DNA of 64,000 bases, taken from Stereocaulon alpinum (taxonomy: Eukaryota > Ascomycota > Lecanoromycetes > Lecanorales > Stereocaulaceae). Location of the stretch: contig JAEUBA010000081.1 in NCBI GenBank assembly GCA_018257865.1, positions 1 through 64,000 on the forward strand. Reading direction: 5' to 3'. The notes beneath the pieces are model-generated. The model was not told the DNA's origin. It saw only the letters and a program-made list of their open reading frames with translations, and made no database searches. Below, one piece after another: positions 12,897 through 22,800 of the stretch. The position numbers were made by a program, and so were the translations under genes. Every line of letters begins with the position of its first letter. The stretch's first letter is position 1.

Positions 12897-13290
12897 CTAT
12901 TCACCTCTAGCAAAAGATGCTCCACAACCATAGCAAAGCGATTCTTCGGCGTCATTGCCGTACCAATAAGATCTTCTCCCTTTGGAGCCGCTGTCTGTAC
13001 TACTCTGTTTGACTGTAGCAGGTATTGCCGTAGCGTCTTCCTCCGCAGCAAGTTCAGGCTGGTTGGGTAATGCTCTAAGGTCGAATTGTGGGATGTCTTG
13101 GCTCCCTAGCTGAGCCGGGTTCATTATATAGCGAGCTTCGTCTATACTTGCTGCGTCTGCTTCCTCTTCGTTTCGATTCCTGCGCTCTGAAATGGCTATC
13201 CCGAATGTGTTCTTTTTGTTAGTCCTTCGGCGCTCTAGTGTAGAGGCATATTGGCTAGTCTCGGTTTCCTCGGACGAATTGTAGACGTCG
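12897..13290 (-). other. unidentified coding relic
   Basis: The minus strand is open for about 130 codons with a charged, protein-like composition (for example RRRTNKKNTFGIAISERRNR) and a terminal Cys-rich patch (CYGCGAS). I do not recognise a family. It sits just downstream, on the same strand, of a reverse-transcriptase fragment, so it may belong to the same decayed element (inference). Confidence 0.35.
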
Positions 13291-13613
13291 TCCTTAGATC
13301 ATGTCTCTCACTCCTCGTGGCTAAGCTTGCTGTAAGACGCACAGGGTGATGGCGGCCGGCGTAGTTGTTGAGTAAACTTCTCTGTCTCATTTATAAGAGT
13401 CTTGGTCAGAGAGTTGTCATTCTTATCGCCTTTTCCGAATTCGATGATGGAGAAGCTGTCAGGCTCATTGAAATCACTGTCAGGAAGAAAAAGCATTCTT
13501 TGTCAGCTGTTAAGTCGCTGATGAAACCAGCTACGATCTCGGTTTTTGACCGTTGACTGAGCTCGTAGATCAAGGGCACCCTTCTCGTGTACAGCGCGAT
13601 TCCTGATTTACGC

Positions 13614-13700
13614 TCAAGGCTTACGGTGCATAGGCCACTGGGGTTTAATGGTGTTTTTATTGACCGGGACAAAGTTATGTACCACCCGTAAGTCAACTTC
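13614..13700 (-). mobile_element. Ty3/gypsy reverse-transcriptase fragment
   Basis: Near the end of a minus-strand frame (13614-14204) the peptide DLRVVHNFVPVNKNTIKPQW followed by PMHR matches the conserved start of fungal Ty3/gypsy reverse transcriptase (R-x-V-H-x-F...N-x-x-T-x-K-P-Q-x-P). A stop follows at once and no YxDD box is found nearby. Upstream sequence in the same frame has no clear gag or protease motif. This is a short remnant, not an active element. Confidence 0.65.
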
Positions 13701-14299
13701 ACCCTTCTTCTTTGGTGGGAATTGAGGTCGATCTTGAAGGAAGGAAGTGGAAAAGGATCTAGAGCAAGAAAAGGCTAAAATACTTGCAAGCATAACCGAA
13801 GAATGGGAACAGGGAAGCGAGAAGGTAATGGAAGATCGGATTCGCAGAGACATCCTGAAAAAGCTTGGAGGTTGAAAGGTTGCTTGAGTGGGTAGCTGAC
13901 AAGACCTAGTTGACGGGCTAAGGGGACTTAGCCTTCTTTTAAGAAGGACGGGCTCGAAGACCCCTCGGAAATTCTGCTGCGCCTTTTGCTGCAATGCTTT
14001 CAAAGTCCGTTTCTTGGATGTCGGAGAGCTTTTTGATGGATCTAAAGATATTCTGCCCCCCTGTCTTGACTGACTCTGCACCATCAATATACCCGCAGAG
14101 ATGAATGTCCCCCTACCAAAGTACCTACAATAGGGAAGAATATACCTCTCTCGCTCCTCTCGTGCGATCTTCTTCTCGTCGTACAGTATGAATTCTCCGA
14201 TCATAAGCCTAGTTCAGCTCCTTCCGCATTTCCGCTTCTTAGCGGTTGAGAAGCTATCCGCAGACAGCTTTAGTGGACTTGTACTGAGATCTCGAATAC

Positions 14300-15495
14300 T
14301 TATAGGTTTGGGCTTTCACACTATTCTGGTTGCTTTTGCTGACCTCGCCCAAACGGTTTACAACGTCGAGGACATCTCCGTGCTATTGCCAGCGGATCTT
14401 GACCTCAGCTTTTCATCCTTCAATCTCCCTTCACCATCCTGCTTGGATATCGGCGGGGATCTCCTGACATCAGCAAACGGCGCGCAGTTGCAGAATGGAT
14501 GAACTTACCTCATGGCACCCCGACACCCCACGATGTGCAGCCTTGCACCTCTGGCAAGGAGGTGCCACACCACGAACACAATCTCGTTTTGCCGCGAGGC
14601 AATTCATGCATGGTAAATCCACTACCGATGGTCAGCAACGGGCGACACGCGGTGCGATCATGGACTTACTGCTAGCAAATGAGACTCACGAGCTGTCAGT
14701 GTCATCTAAAGCATGACGGAGCCTGGATAGCTAGCTCACCTAATACCTCTCTTGCACAACTGCACCACTGTACGGGAAGCCTTTGCTGAGCCACTTTCCC
14801 CGTCTCGGGCGTCTTTATGAATCTCTCGAAATTCAATGTGCGATAAGAGATCTTCCACTTCGCTGTGCCCTTGTTCTGTGGCAGGCTGTTCTAGCTGCTT
14901 TTGCTAACCTTGCTCAAATCGTTCAGAACGTCGAGGGTATCTCCGCGGTATAGCCTGCGGACCCGGACCTCACCTTCCCATATTTCGAGCCTATCCAACA
15001 TCGTGCTTGGGTATTGGCCCATGATGCAGTCTAGATAACTCACCTAATACCTCTCTTGCACAGGTGCACGAGAAATATTTCCTGGAACACCCCCACTGTC
15101 TGGGGCAATCTTGTGGGCGTCTTTATGAGTGGAGCTTGAGGAACTCCCGAGTGTGCGAAAAGAGATGTTCCACTTCGCTGTGCCCTTATTCTGTGGCAGG
15201 CTGTTCTAGCTGCTTTTGCTAACCTCGCTCATATCGTGCAGAACGTTGAGGATATCTCCGCGGTATTGCCTGTGGACCCGGACCTCACCTTCCCATATTT
15301 CGAGCCTATCCAATATCGTGCTTCGGTGTGGGCGCATAATGTAGTCTAGATAACTAGCTTATCTGATACATACCTTGCACAATTGTACGGGAAGCTTTTC
15401 TTGGAGCCCTATCGTCTAGGGCGTCTTTATGGATCTCTCAGAAGCCTATGTGCGGAAAGAGAGCTTCCACTTCGCTGTGCCCTCCCTCGTCTTAT
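14300..15495. repeat. tandem array of about 305-bp repeats (one diverged copy plus three clearer copies)
   Basis: Two consecutive units (about 14737-15040 and 15041-15350) match closely over most of their length. Shared words include CACCTAATACCTCTCTTGCA, GGGCGTCTTTATGA, CTTCCACTTCGCTGTGCCC, CGGACCCGGACCTCACCTTC and ATTTCGAGCCTATCCAA. A truncated third unit continues to about 15490. A more diverged copy of the central part lies at about 14320-14450. Spacing is about 304 and 316 bp. No unit carries a convincing complete frame. Confidence 0.8.
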
Positions 15496-15736
15496 ATTGA
15501 TTCAAAGAGGTGGTAATCACAGCAAATATTTCGAAGTAAGAGTTGAGGCCCGTTCACCCAATAAGTATACGGTTGAACAGCGGGATTGTTTCATTGCGTT
15601 CCTTACCCTTCTGGTGAGTTCTTCTATCATTCCCACCCTCGTCTTGAGAATACCCAATACTGCCCCCTTGATATGTCTGTACACCCTCATAGCCAAGTCC
15701 TATCGAGTCTCCTACTCTTGTTAGCATGGACTTCTT

Positions 15737-15761
15737 CCCCCCCCCCCCCCCCCCCCCCCCC
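15737..15761. repeat. 25-bp poly-C homopolymer
   Basis: Uninterrupted run of 25 C on the plus strand. The true length may differ because such runs are prone to slippage and assembly error. Confidence 0.9.
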
Positions 15762-16771
15762 TACCTCGAAGGCAGGTGTGATGGGGTTGGGAACAGGGCT
15801 CATGAAGTGTCTAGGGTTGAGGAGGGGCAGAGGGAATAGCATGCAAGATGATTTTGGAGGTTTGTGTGAATATAGCATCAACTTCTCGCCCCGCCCACCA
15901 ACCTTTGAGGCAGGCCGAACTGCATCTCGAGTGCAATTCGCGAAATCCATAGCCTAGTGGAGTGGTAAGTAATACTACTCAGTACACTCAGAAGGGACGG
16001 GAGGATGGAAGAGGGACTCTCGTGTTGATGTACGAAGCAGACTTCGTTTCTGAGAGGAAATGGGTGCGCGATTAGCCGGTCTGTCGCTTGGGGGAAAAGT
16101 GTGATGGTTACCATCACTCCTACTGGAGCGACACCAACGCCGTGAACTCATCACGGCACCGGATCTCATCGGAACAAGATTGGCTCCGGTGAACGGCTAA
16201 TTCCACGTATGTTTTGACCGCCGGTTCCGGAGACTCCAGTATTTCATTCGTGATGAGACCTTGTTTACGAGGCAGATGTTGTCGATGATGTAAACTTGTG
16301 TGCTGTTGGTGAGTAGGGGAGCTGTGAAGTTTCGACGAAATTCTCTTGATGTGGCTTCTACTTCAATCCACGAAGGATAGAGGGTGTAGCTCTGTGCCTC
16401 TTATACCGGGCCCGGCACGCTATCGATGCGGGTTTGGATTGTGAGTCCATCTGGGCGCGATACATGTATGCTGAGAGTGTGTCACCACCCCACAGTAAGC
16501 TCTATGCCATGAGATTTGGCTGGGACAGTGAAGACACTGATGCGTGGTTCTGCCATATCATTTGGGAGTCTAGGTCGGCTTGATATGAAGCTTGTCTCTA
16601 TGCATCTGCTTGAGCAAATGGCGACACTTTGTGACAGCTGTCAGAATCTTTGGCTGAGTTCGCATCATATATTGTCACGGCTCTTTGTGTACTTTGACTT
16701 GGTGTTTCTGTTCAGTTGGAGACATGTTCCCAACGGCATTGGCAATGACTGCGCTTTTGCTTTCGTCTTCT

Positions 16772-17288
16772 GGTATTCAGGCATACTCTCTATACTTCTA
16801 TCGCAGGATGCGAGTGTCTTTAATAGTTATGTTTCAGTGTATAATGGTGGGATCCGTTGTGTCTTGGTGAAAAGGACGCAGGGTTGGTAGGTTTTGCGAT
16901 GGGACCTGTTTTGGCGCTAGCTCCTCTTCACCTTTATTGAAGTAGGCATGCTTCTTTGAAACACTTATAGTTAAAGCTTTTGCGTATTGCTTTACTTTAA
17001 GTCGTGCGTTTGTAAAGCCATCTGCCGGAGGATTCATCTTGGGAACGGCGGCAGCAATTCTTCTGCTTTCAACTGTAGTGCCGTATCCTCTGCCTTCGTG
17101 GGCCAAGTTCTGGTATGAACGAATTTGTGTCTTGCTTTGGCAAGACACACCCGCGGCGCCTTGCGAGTTATGTGGGGAACCAAAGAAACATCTTCGGGGG
17201 TTCAGGTGTACTCTCTACGGTTCCGCCGCAGGACGTGTACATTGTGTGTATTTGCGCTTCAGTCTATGATGGCGGGTCCTGCTGTCTT
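16772..17288. repeat. diverged direct duplication, transition-rich
   Basis: Segments 16772-16862 and 17191-17288 align end to end (shared words TACTCTCTA, CGCAGGA, TTTCAGT or CTTCAGT). By eye most differences are C/T or G/A exchanges, the pattern left by repeat-induced point mutation in fungi. No CDS is evident in either copy. Confidence 0.55.
16885..17045 (-). repeat. copy A of helicase-associated duplicated segment
   Basis: On the minus strand this segment carries a peptide like that of copies B-D (TNARLKVK followed by SKKHAYF) and ends, like copy B, with a CGCCAAAA-type sequence and a purine-rich GTCC tract. It lies downstream of the helicase fragment, whereas the other copies lie upstream, so the block was duplicated around it. 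Confidence 0.5.
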
Positions 17289-17562
17289 CCGGAGAACCAG
17301 ACGCCGGCAGCTGGTGTTGGGCTCGAAATTCTTGTTCGGCGGGAATCTCGTCCTTGACGGTTACGTCCCCAACCCAACCCCATTCAAAGCGGTGTCTGGA
17401 AGAACGCTGTCCAAACATTTATCTGTACAGGTGGGCGCACTTGATGGTTAAAAGGTCGTACCTTATCATATCCTGCGTGTCTTGATCTAACTCTTCCTCT
17501 TCACCCGTCCCGTTCGCCTCCCTCCATACTGACCGATCGCTCTCGCTGATGTCCACGTCACC

Positions 17563-17964
17563 TTATCCGGAGATGATACCAATCATCTTATTAGTATTTC
17601 TCCACTGCAGTGCCTGATCGTATGAGTGGTCTTCCGTCAGCACCCAGATCCTGGACACCCTACGTTGTCCGATCCGCAGGACTCTACCAGCAGCCTGTAA
17701 AGCGGTCTGGCCATTGCTGGGTGTGTCCACGAAGATCACATCGGAACAGTCTTCTTGGAGGTTGATTGCGGTTGCGGAGATACGGAGGCTGGTCACCAGG
17801 ATTTGGAGGTTACTGGCGGGATCGTTGAAGGTATTGACATATGCATCTCGCTCGAGGTTCTTGTGGATGGCACGAATGCCGACGACGTTGAAGCCGGCAT
17901 TCTGGAGGAACATCTCTAGGTTCCACTGCGTCATCGGCCAATCCGCAAAGATCAGTAACTTCCT
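17563..17964 (-). pseudogene. SNF2-family helicase C-terminal (HELICc) fragment
   Basis: An uninterrupted minus-strand frame of about 133 codons encodes the end of a Swi2/Snf2 ATPase: motif IV region (LLIFADWPMTQWNLE), motif V (LVTSLRISATAINLQ) and motif VI (QAAGRVLRIGQRR). It begins exactly at a splice acceptor (cttgcag) at 17965-17971, so it is a genuine last exon with intron attached. The Walker A and DEAH lobe is absent on either side. Duplicated segments surround it. It is probably a gene fragment carried in a segmental duplication. A truncated expressed gene is less likely. Confidence 0.75.
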
Positions 17965-18009
17965 GCAAGATTGGTAGGTTCTGTAAGTGGACCTATTTTG
18001 GCGCTACCT

Positions 18010-18330
18010 AAGCCAATAATGAGTTAGTTCCCACACTTCGTCTTCGCTGTCATCGAAGAAGGCATGGTTTTACGGAACTATTCATGATGACTGCGCCTCC
18101 GTGGTGCTTTTACTTTAGGCGTGCGTTTGTGTAGCTGGCGGAGGGTTTATGTTTGGTGAAGCTGATCTTGTTGGCCGAATACTGTGGCTTCATGGACTGT
18201 CTTCTTCGTTTTGCATGTGCTTTTGGAGCTAGGACCCCGCAAAGATGATGCTTTCTGCTTGTGACCGGAGCTGTGCTGAATTTACCCACAAAGACATTGA
18301 GTCAATGCCTTGTCGCGTGCAACCGCACGC
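18010..18330 (-). repeat. copy B of helicase-associated segment
   Basis: The minus strand has MKPQYSANKISFTKH, then TNARLK and GGAVIMN. A final acidic stretch (FDDSEDEVWELTHYWL) stops next to a possible donor, followed by the intron that precedes the helicase exon. Frame breaks occur inside. It matches copies C and D over about 250 bp. Confidence 0.65.
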
Positions 18331-18410
18331 ACGCAGCGGCGGCAGGCACGTCCTGTAGATGTCTCAACAAGATTCCTTCGCACTCTCTCTCGCAAGACAC
18401 GGAATGCTTA

Positions 18411-18690
18411 CTAGGGGGGGCATTGCCCTGCCCTGGAGGCGGAGGAAGCGGGGGAGCAGGCGGCGGAAGAGGCGGCAGGGCAAAGGGAGGCGGCGCAGGG
18501 CGAGGCAGCAGAGGCGAGGAGGCGGAACCGCGATTGGGAGTCGGTGCTACACCTCCTGTCAGCCAACACTTCGCGGTCTCTCTCATTTTTTAGGTGATTG
18601 CGTATATTGAGAGGGCAAAAAACGCCCTTTGACCGCACGACGCGGCGAAGAGGAGGCAGGCGAGGAGGAAGGGGCTTGAGTGGGAGTCAT
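18411..18690. repeat. G-rich (GGC/GGA) minisatellite-like tract
   Basis: From 18411 to about 18545 the plus strand is a long irregular run of GGCGGA, GGAAGC, GGCAGG and GGCGCAGG words with many G3-G4 tracts. A shorter related run (GAGGAGGCAGGCGAGGAGG) follows at 18645-18680. Frames across it are open on both strands because of composition, not coding. It interrupts the array of helicase-associated segments between copies B and C. Clustered G-tracts could form quadruplexes (inference). Confidence 0.7.
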
Positions 18691-18714
18691 TGGTGAAGGA
18701 GGTATGTATCTTCG

Positions 18715-18960
18715 AACCATTCATGATCACTGCGCCTCCGAGGTGTTTCACTTTAGGCGTGCGTTTGTGAATATACGTGGCGGAGGGTTTATGTTTGGTG
18801 AAGCTGATTGTACTGGCCGTATATTATATGTGCGTCCGGGCATCTTCCCTTGATGTTGTATGTGCTGCTGTAAGCTCGATGCTACGCAGATGATGGTATC
18901 TGCTTGTGACCGGAGCTTTTGTGGCCTTGCCTACAAAGATCGCGAGTCAATACCTTACCT
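18715..18960 (-). repeat. copy C of helicase-associated segment
   Basis: Shares long words with B and D: CACTTTAGGCGTGCGTTTGT, GGAGGGTTTATGTTTGGTGA, TGCTTGTGACCGGAGCT. It is diverged, with broken frames. Confidence 0.7.
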
Positions 18961-18974
18961 GCTCTCCGCTGGTA

Positions 18975-19190
18975 TTGAAGTGGGCATGTTTCTTCGAAAA
19001 ATACATGATCACTACGCCTCCGAGGTGTTTCACTTTGAGGCGTGCTTTTGTAAAGCTGTCTGAAGGAGGATTCATGTTTGGTGAAGCTGGTTTTGTTGGC
19101 CGAATACTGTGGCTTCATGAAAAGTCTTCTTGGTGTTGTATGTGCCGTTGAAGATAGGATCCTACAAAGATGAATGTTTTTGCTTGCCGT
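18975..19190 (-). repeat. copy D of helicase-associated segment
   Basis: Adjoins copy C head to tail. Words shared with B include TTGTTGGCCGAATACTGTGG and CTTCATG. The minus strand reads MKPQYSANKTSFTKHESSF, the same start as in copy B. Confidence 0.7.
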
Positions 19191-19191
19191 G

Positions 19192-19950
19192 TCATGGTTT
19201 CCGGAGACATCGAAAGTGGAGCTCTAAGGTGATCCATGTTCGCTGGGTGCGGGCATTGTCGTCTTCATGCAGAGAGTACTTTTCCGCCCTGTGGGCGTCG
19301 AAGTCTTTACCGTCTTCACCGCTAGAGTTATGGCCCCAGTTGTCGATATCCCCAAGGGCGCTGCGGCGGCGGTGGATGCTGTTGTCACTTTTCAATTGTT
19401 CCCCAGACATCCAGTCTACGATGATGGGCAAGGTATTGACGACGCCGGACGAAGGGTTCGTGACGTCGTGGGTTATACGAGCTCCTTGCTGTCTTGTAAC
19501 CTTCACAATAGCTCGTAGCCTGACCGACTTTGTCACCCTCAGCGTTGTATCCGGCAGTCCTACATAGGACGTAGATAGACGTTGTATGTGCTCTTACCGA
19601 ACTGGGCAGTGGCCCCATTGACTGAGAACGGGAAGCCAAGATATGACAGAGCTGGTGTGCCTGTGGTGTGTGTTGCCGGATTGGAGTTCAATTGCCGCCA
19701 ATTTTGCACTGAAGCTAGAACCACGCCTCTGGTGTACTGTTCTGCGCTCCTGGCTTTTTGCTTCCATTCTACTTGGCTGGCTGCTGCCGAGTCCTGGAGT
19801 TCATCTCTCCCTGGACGTTCTTTATATATGTACCGATGTGTGGCTTGGCTAGTGCCTGCTGCGCTCCTGCATGTACCGTCCTTGTGGAGGTTAAACTTCA
19901 CATACCAGTGAAAGTCTCCGACAACGTCGTCCCACGACACAATGCCCAAG
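19192..19950 (-). pseudogene. unidentified decayed minus-strand coding region
   Basis: Two minus-strand frames (19560-19949 and 19192-19536) follow each other with an overlapping third frame between them, as after frameshifts. The first starts MGIVSWDDVVGDFHWYVK and has a normal amino-acid composition. The second ends just before copy D. I recognise no domain. It could be the 5' part of the same helicase-like gene whose last exon lies at 17.6-18.0 kb, but no motif proves this. Confidence 0.35.
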
Positions 19951-20375
19951 AAAACAGCTAATATGCTTAAGACGATTCACGACGACAAGGTGGCATCTCA
20001 GCCTCTCAGTCTGAACACACAAGAGGCACAATTCCTAGGCGTACTGTCATCATCTTCGATTTCAATAGACGAAGAATATCGCTACCTAGTAATGGAACTT
20101 CATATTTGCTAATACTGATACTGTAGATCTGAAATCAATGGATGCGGGACTGGATGCAGTCGTTCTGGAGTAAACATAAAGTAATGATATAGATTGATGA
20201 GTGGTGGTCTGAAAGAGTCGGAGCGAGGAAATACTAGTAACCGATCAGCTGCGTGCCAGACGCGAAAAGCAGTCGGGCCCCAGTAGATTCAAGACCGATA
20301 CACGTCGTTGGATTCCGTGTAATTGGTCATGAAGTCTTGGAGGTATGTAACGGCAATGTCCTGGATCGATTGTCG

Positions 20376-20700
20376 TCAAGATGTGCAGTGAGACCGTGGA
20401 GGCCGGTGTCCTGCAAGCGATCCGAGCATGTCGATCATACTCTCAGGGGCATTGCGCCCCTCATAATAGGCCTGAACGACGGCGATGGCGAACAAGTGAT
20501 CGTTGATTTGGACCAGAGAATCCTCCAGGCGCGGAACCTTCGAAGCCACAGGGATATCGGATAAGGGCTTTTCGTTTCGGCATTGCGAACTCTGAGAGCT
20601 AGAAGGGTGGAAAGAACCCAAGACTAAACAAAGAATCGGCCAAGGGCAGGGGACAGAAGGAAAACGCTGACGGAAAACAGAGGTTGCTTCATTGCCTCAT
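20376..20700 (-). pseudogene. possible broken small secreted-protein gene
   Basis: The minus-strand ATG near 20693 starts a short hydrophobic leader (MKQPLFSVSVFLLSPALG) that ends at a stop after 22 codons. An overlapping frame continues for about 80 codons (for example DSLVQINDHLFAIAVVQAYY). A single frameshift would join them. The family is unknown and the reading is speculative. Confidence 0.25.
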
Positions 20701-21299
20701 TTGGGAAAGGCTTACGAATTCCATCCTTGGCGGTATTTGCCTGTGATTGAGTCGCATATGCTTTAGCTGGTAAGAACGGTGTACCTTGCCCAGTAAGATT
20801 TGAAGACAGGAATGCTAAGTTTGTCCCCCAGCGGATGATGAGGCTCAAGGGTAAGATCACAGGCAGTGTACAATCACCTGCCTCTAACTTCCACCATCTT
20901 GAACCCCTTCCCTTAATCTAGGATCTTTGACTGTACTTCACCGTGCCTCAGTCACTTTGAATTCATGATTTTCATTTGTAATTAATGTCAAAAATGTCCA
21001 ACTCCCATCTCTATCCATCACTCTTGGAGTCGCTGTCGAGCCACATGTCTCGGTAATTCCGCATCAAGCTCTAAGCCGCCATTGTTCAACTGGAGTCGAT
21101 CATGGCATACTTTTCCTTTACCACCTTCGGATGCCTGCTCGGACCGCTATCAGTTCAATTACGCCAGAACCAGCGCCGGCGGCTGAGCTGGCTGCCGCGC
21201 AGCAATCGAGAAGTATCAGCACATCTGGTTCTTCCTGTTCCAGAACCGCTTGTAAGGCTTCTCGCCAAGGTTGGATTGGAGCTAACAATGACAGAAGCA

Positions 21300-21540
21300 G
21301 CATAGGTCCCCTCTTATGATATGAAAATCTCATGAGCAGCGGTAAGTCTACCCGCCGATAACTTGCCAGGACCTTGAACATGTTTGCCAGCGTCCCCATA
21401 GTAGCGACAGCAAGTTAGTCTCTCAGGAGCTACCAGCTGTATCCAGTACTCGTCATGCTCGTAGAAGCCAATGGCTTTGACGTTGCGTAGCCAAGGTCTG
21501 CCTAGGATCGTGCTGTAGCTTGTGTTGCTTGGCACAAGGT
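21300..21540 (-). mobile_element. Ty3/gypsy aspartic-protease-region fragment
   Basis: The minus-strand peptide SYSTILGRPWLRNVKAIGFY contains the (I/L)LGRPWL motif near the end of retroelement aspartic proteases, followed by HDEYWIQ. No active-site D-(S/T)-G is seen in frame upstream, and stops interrupt flanking frames. It is a remnant. Confidence 0.65.
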
Positions 21541-22169
21541 ATGCTTCTATCGCAGCTCAATCGCCTATGTGAGCACGCTCAACCGAATATCGCCATCACC
21601 TTGAAACACAAGGGCCCACAGCGCCCGTCTATTCCTAGTCTTCAGGTAGATAGAGACAATGGCGTGCTTTGAAGCGTCTAATAATGTCGTGTTTGCTGGG
21701 GCTTTATATTGATGACTGTGTCCTTATCGGATGGCCGGAACCAATGCTTGGCAAAGCCCGTTTTCGCTGCATGCATCTCCATTCGCATGCTTGCGATAGT
21801 GGTGAAGCGGGCTATCTCTCTTACAAATCGGCGTGTTGAGCCAAATGGTGTTTGCTGGATCGATGATCTCCAAGTATAATCCTCTCCTCCGGACTGCCAG
21901 GTTAGCGGCTACAGCCGTGTAGGAATACCAATATACTAGGAATGTAACTTTCGCTGGTCTTGGAACCACAACTCGGCTGATCTTTCACATCATCGAGAAC
22001 AGCTTGGATATTAGCCCATTCCTTATCTTTGATGTACGCTTCCATGTGAAAGAGATAGGGCAATTTCCTAACCTAACCTGACCGGGTGAGAGTGAAATCG
22101 GCTCCGATGGAATACGAATGAGAATGAGACTGAGGAGGTTAGTTTGGTACCGTGATGGAATGTGGGGGT

Positions 22170-22250
22170 AAGTATCGGAAGATTGAGAAGGTGGGAGCAA
22201 GTATCGGAAGACTGGGAAGGTGGAAGTCAAGTATTGGACGACTGGGATAA
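22170..22250. repeat. three tandem copies of a 29-30 bp unit
   Basis: Units start at 22170, 22199 and 22229 with AAGTATCGGAAGA, AAGTATCGGAAGA and AAGTATTGGACGA, each followed by a (T/C)TGAGAAGGTGG-like sequence. They lie just beyond the retroelement RNase H fragment, possibly in its flank. Confidence 0.75.
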
Positions 22251-22339
22251 AGTGAGGTTTGGTGGATCACAACTTGGAGCTCCAGCGAGTTCTTCACATG
22301 AAGCATTTGGCCTATTGTGATCCTCTTCCAGTACCCAGC

Positions 22340-22800
22340 TCACATCTCCGTGAATGTCATATTGTAGGTGGAATCTTCGTCCGAAACCCCTGGCGAATCA
22401 GTATTCATTCCATCCTTCTTGTGGTGTAGGCGTGACAGGGCGTCCGGGACTGTGTTGTGTTTCCGTGGTGAGGCGTATCGGAAGGCTCGTATCAAGTGAA
22501 GGTTCATCCTATCGAAAGTGGAAGAAGACAAGGTAATCTGCCGGGCATTCATACTCGTGCAGTTGACGAAGCTTGTCCGGCGTCGTCGTTTATTGCGATG
22601 CAATCTCACCAGAGAAGAGCTCGCCAGGGAATTTGACCCGATTCCTACTTGTCCGCCCCTGGCGCCCATCGTTAGAGCGCGACCAAGAGTCATTGAGGCC
22701 AGTCGGAGCTTATACGGCGTATTTTCATATTCGCCTGTTTCGTGGTCAACCGCAAGTTTTTCATCATACGTGATCAAATGGCTGGAAAGCAGACAAATTT
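22340..22800 (-). mobile_element. Ty3/gypsy RNase H-tail fragment
   Basis: Within a minus-strand frame the peptides NLHLIRAFRYAS and RKHNTVPDALSRLHH match the conserved end of the Ty3/gypsy RNase H/connection region, usually NLRLIRAS...(P)GK.N.VPDALSRL. The segment between the two motifs is shortened, and no integrase HHCC or DDE is recognisable next to it. It lies about 1 kb upstream (minus-strand sense) of a protease fragment, the reverse of the order in an intact element. Confidence 0.7.

Noticed and set aside
16420..16480. possible tRNA-like sequence
   Set aside because: No A/B box pair with a foldable cloverleaf. No tRNA was supported anywhere in the window.
18302..18610. Gly/Arg-rich and Pro-rich frames over the G-rich tract
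   Set aside because: Open on several frames and both strands because of base composition. Low-complexity, not coding.
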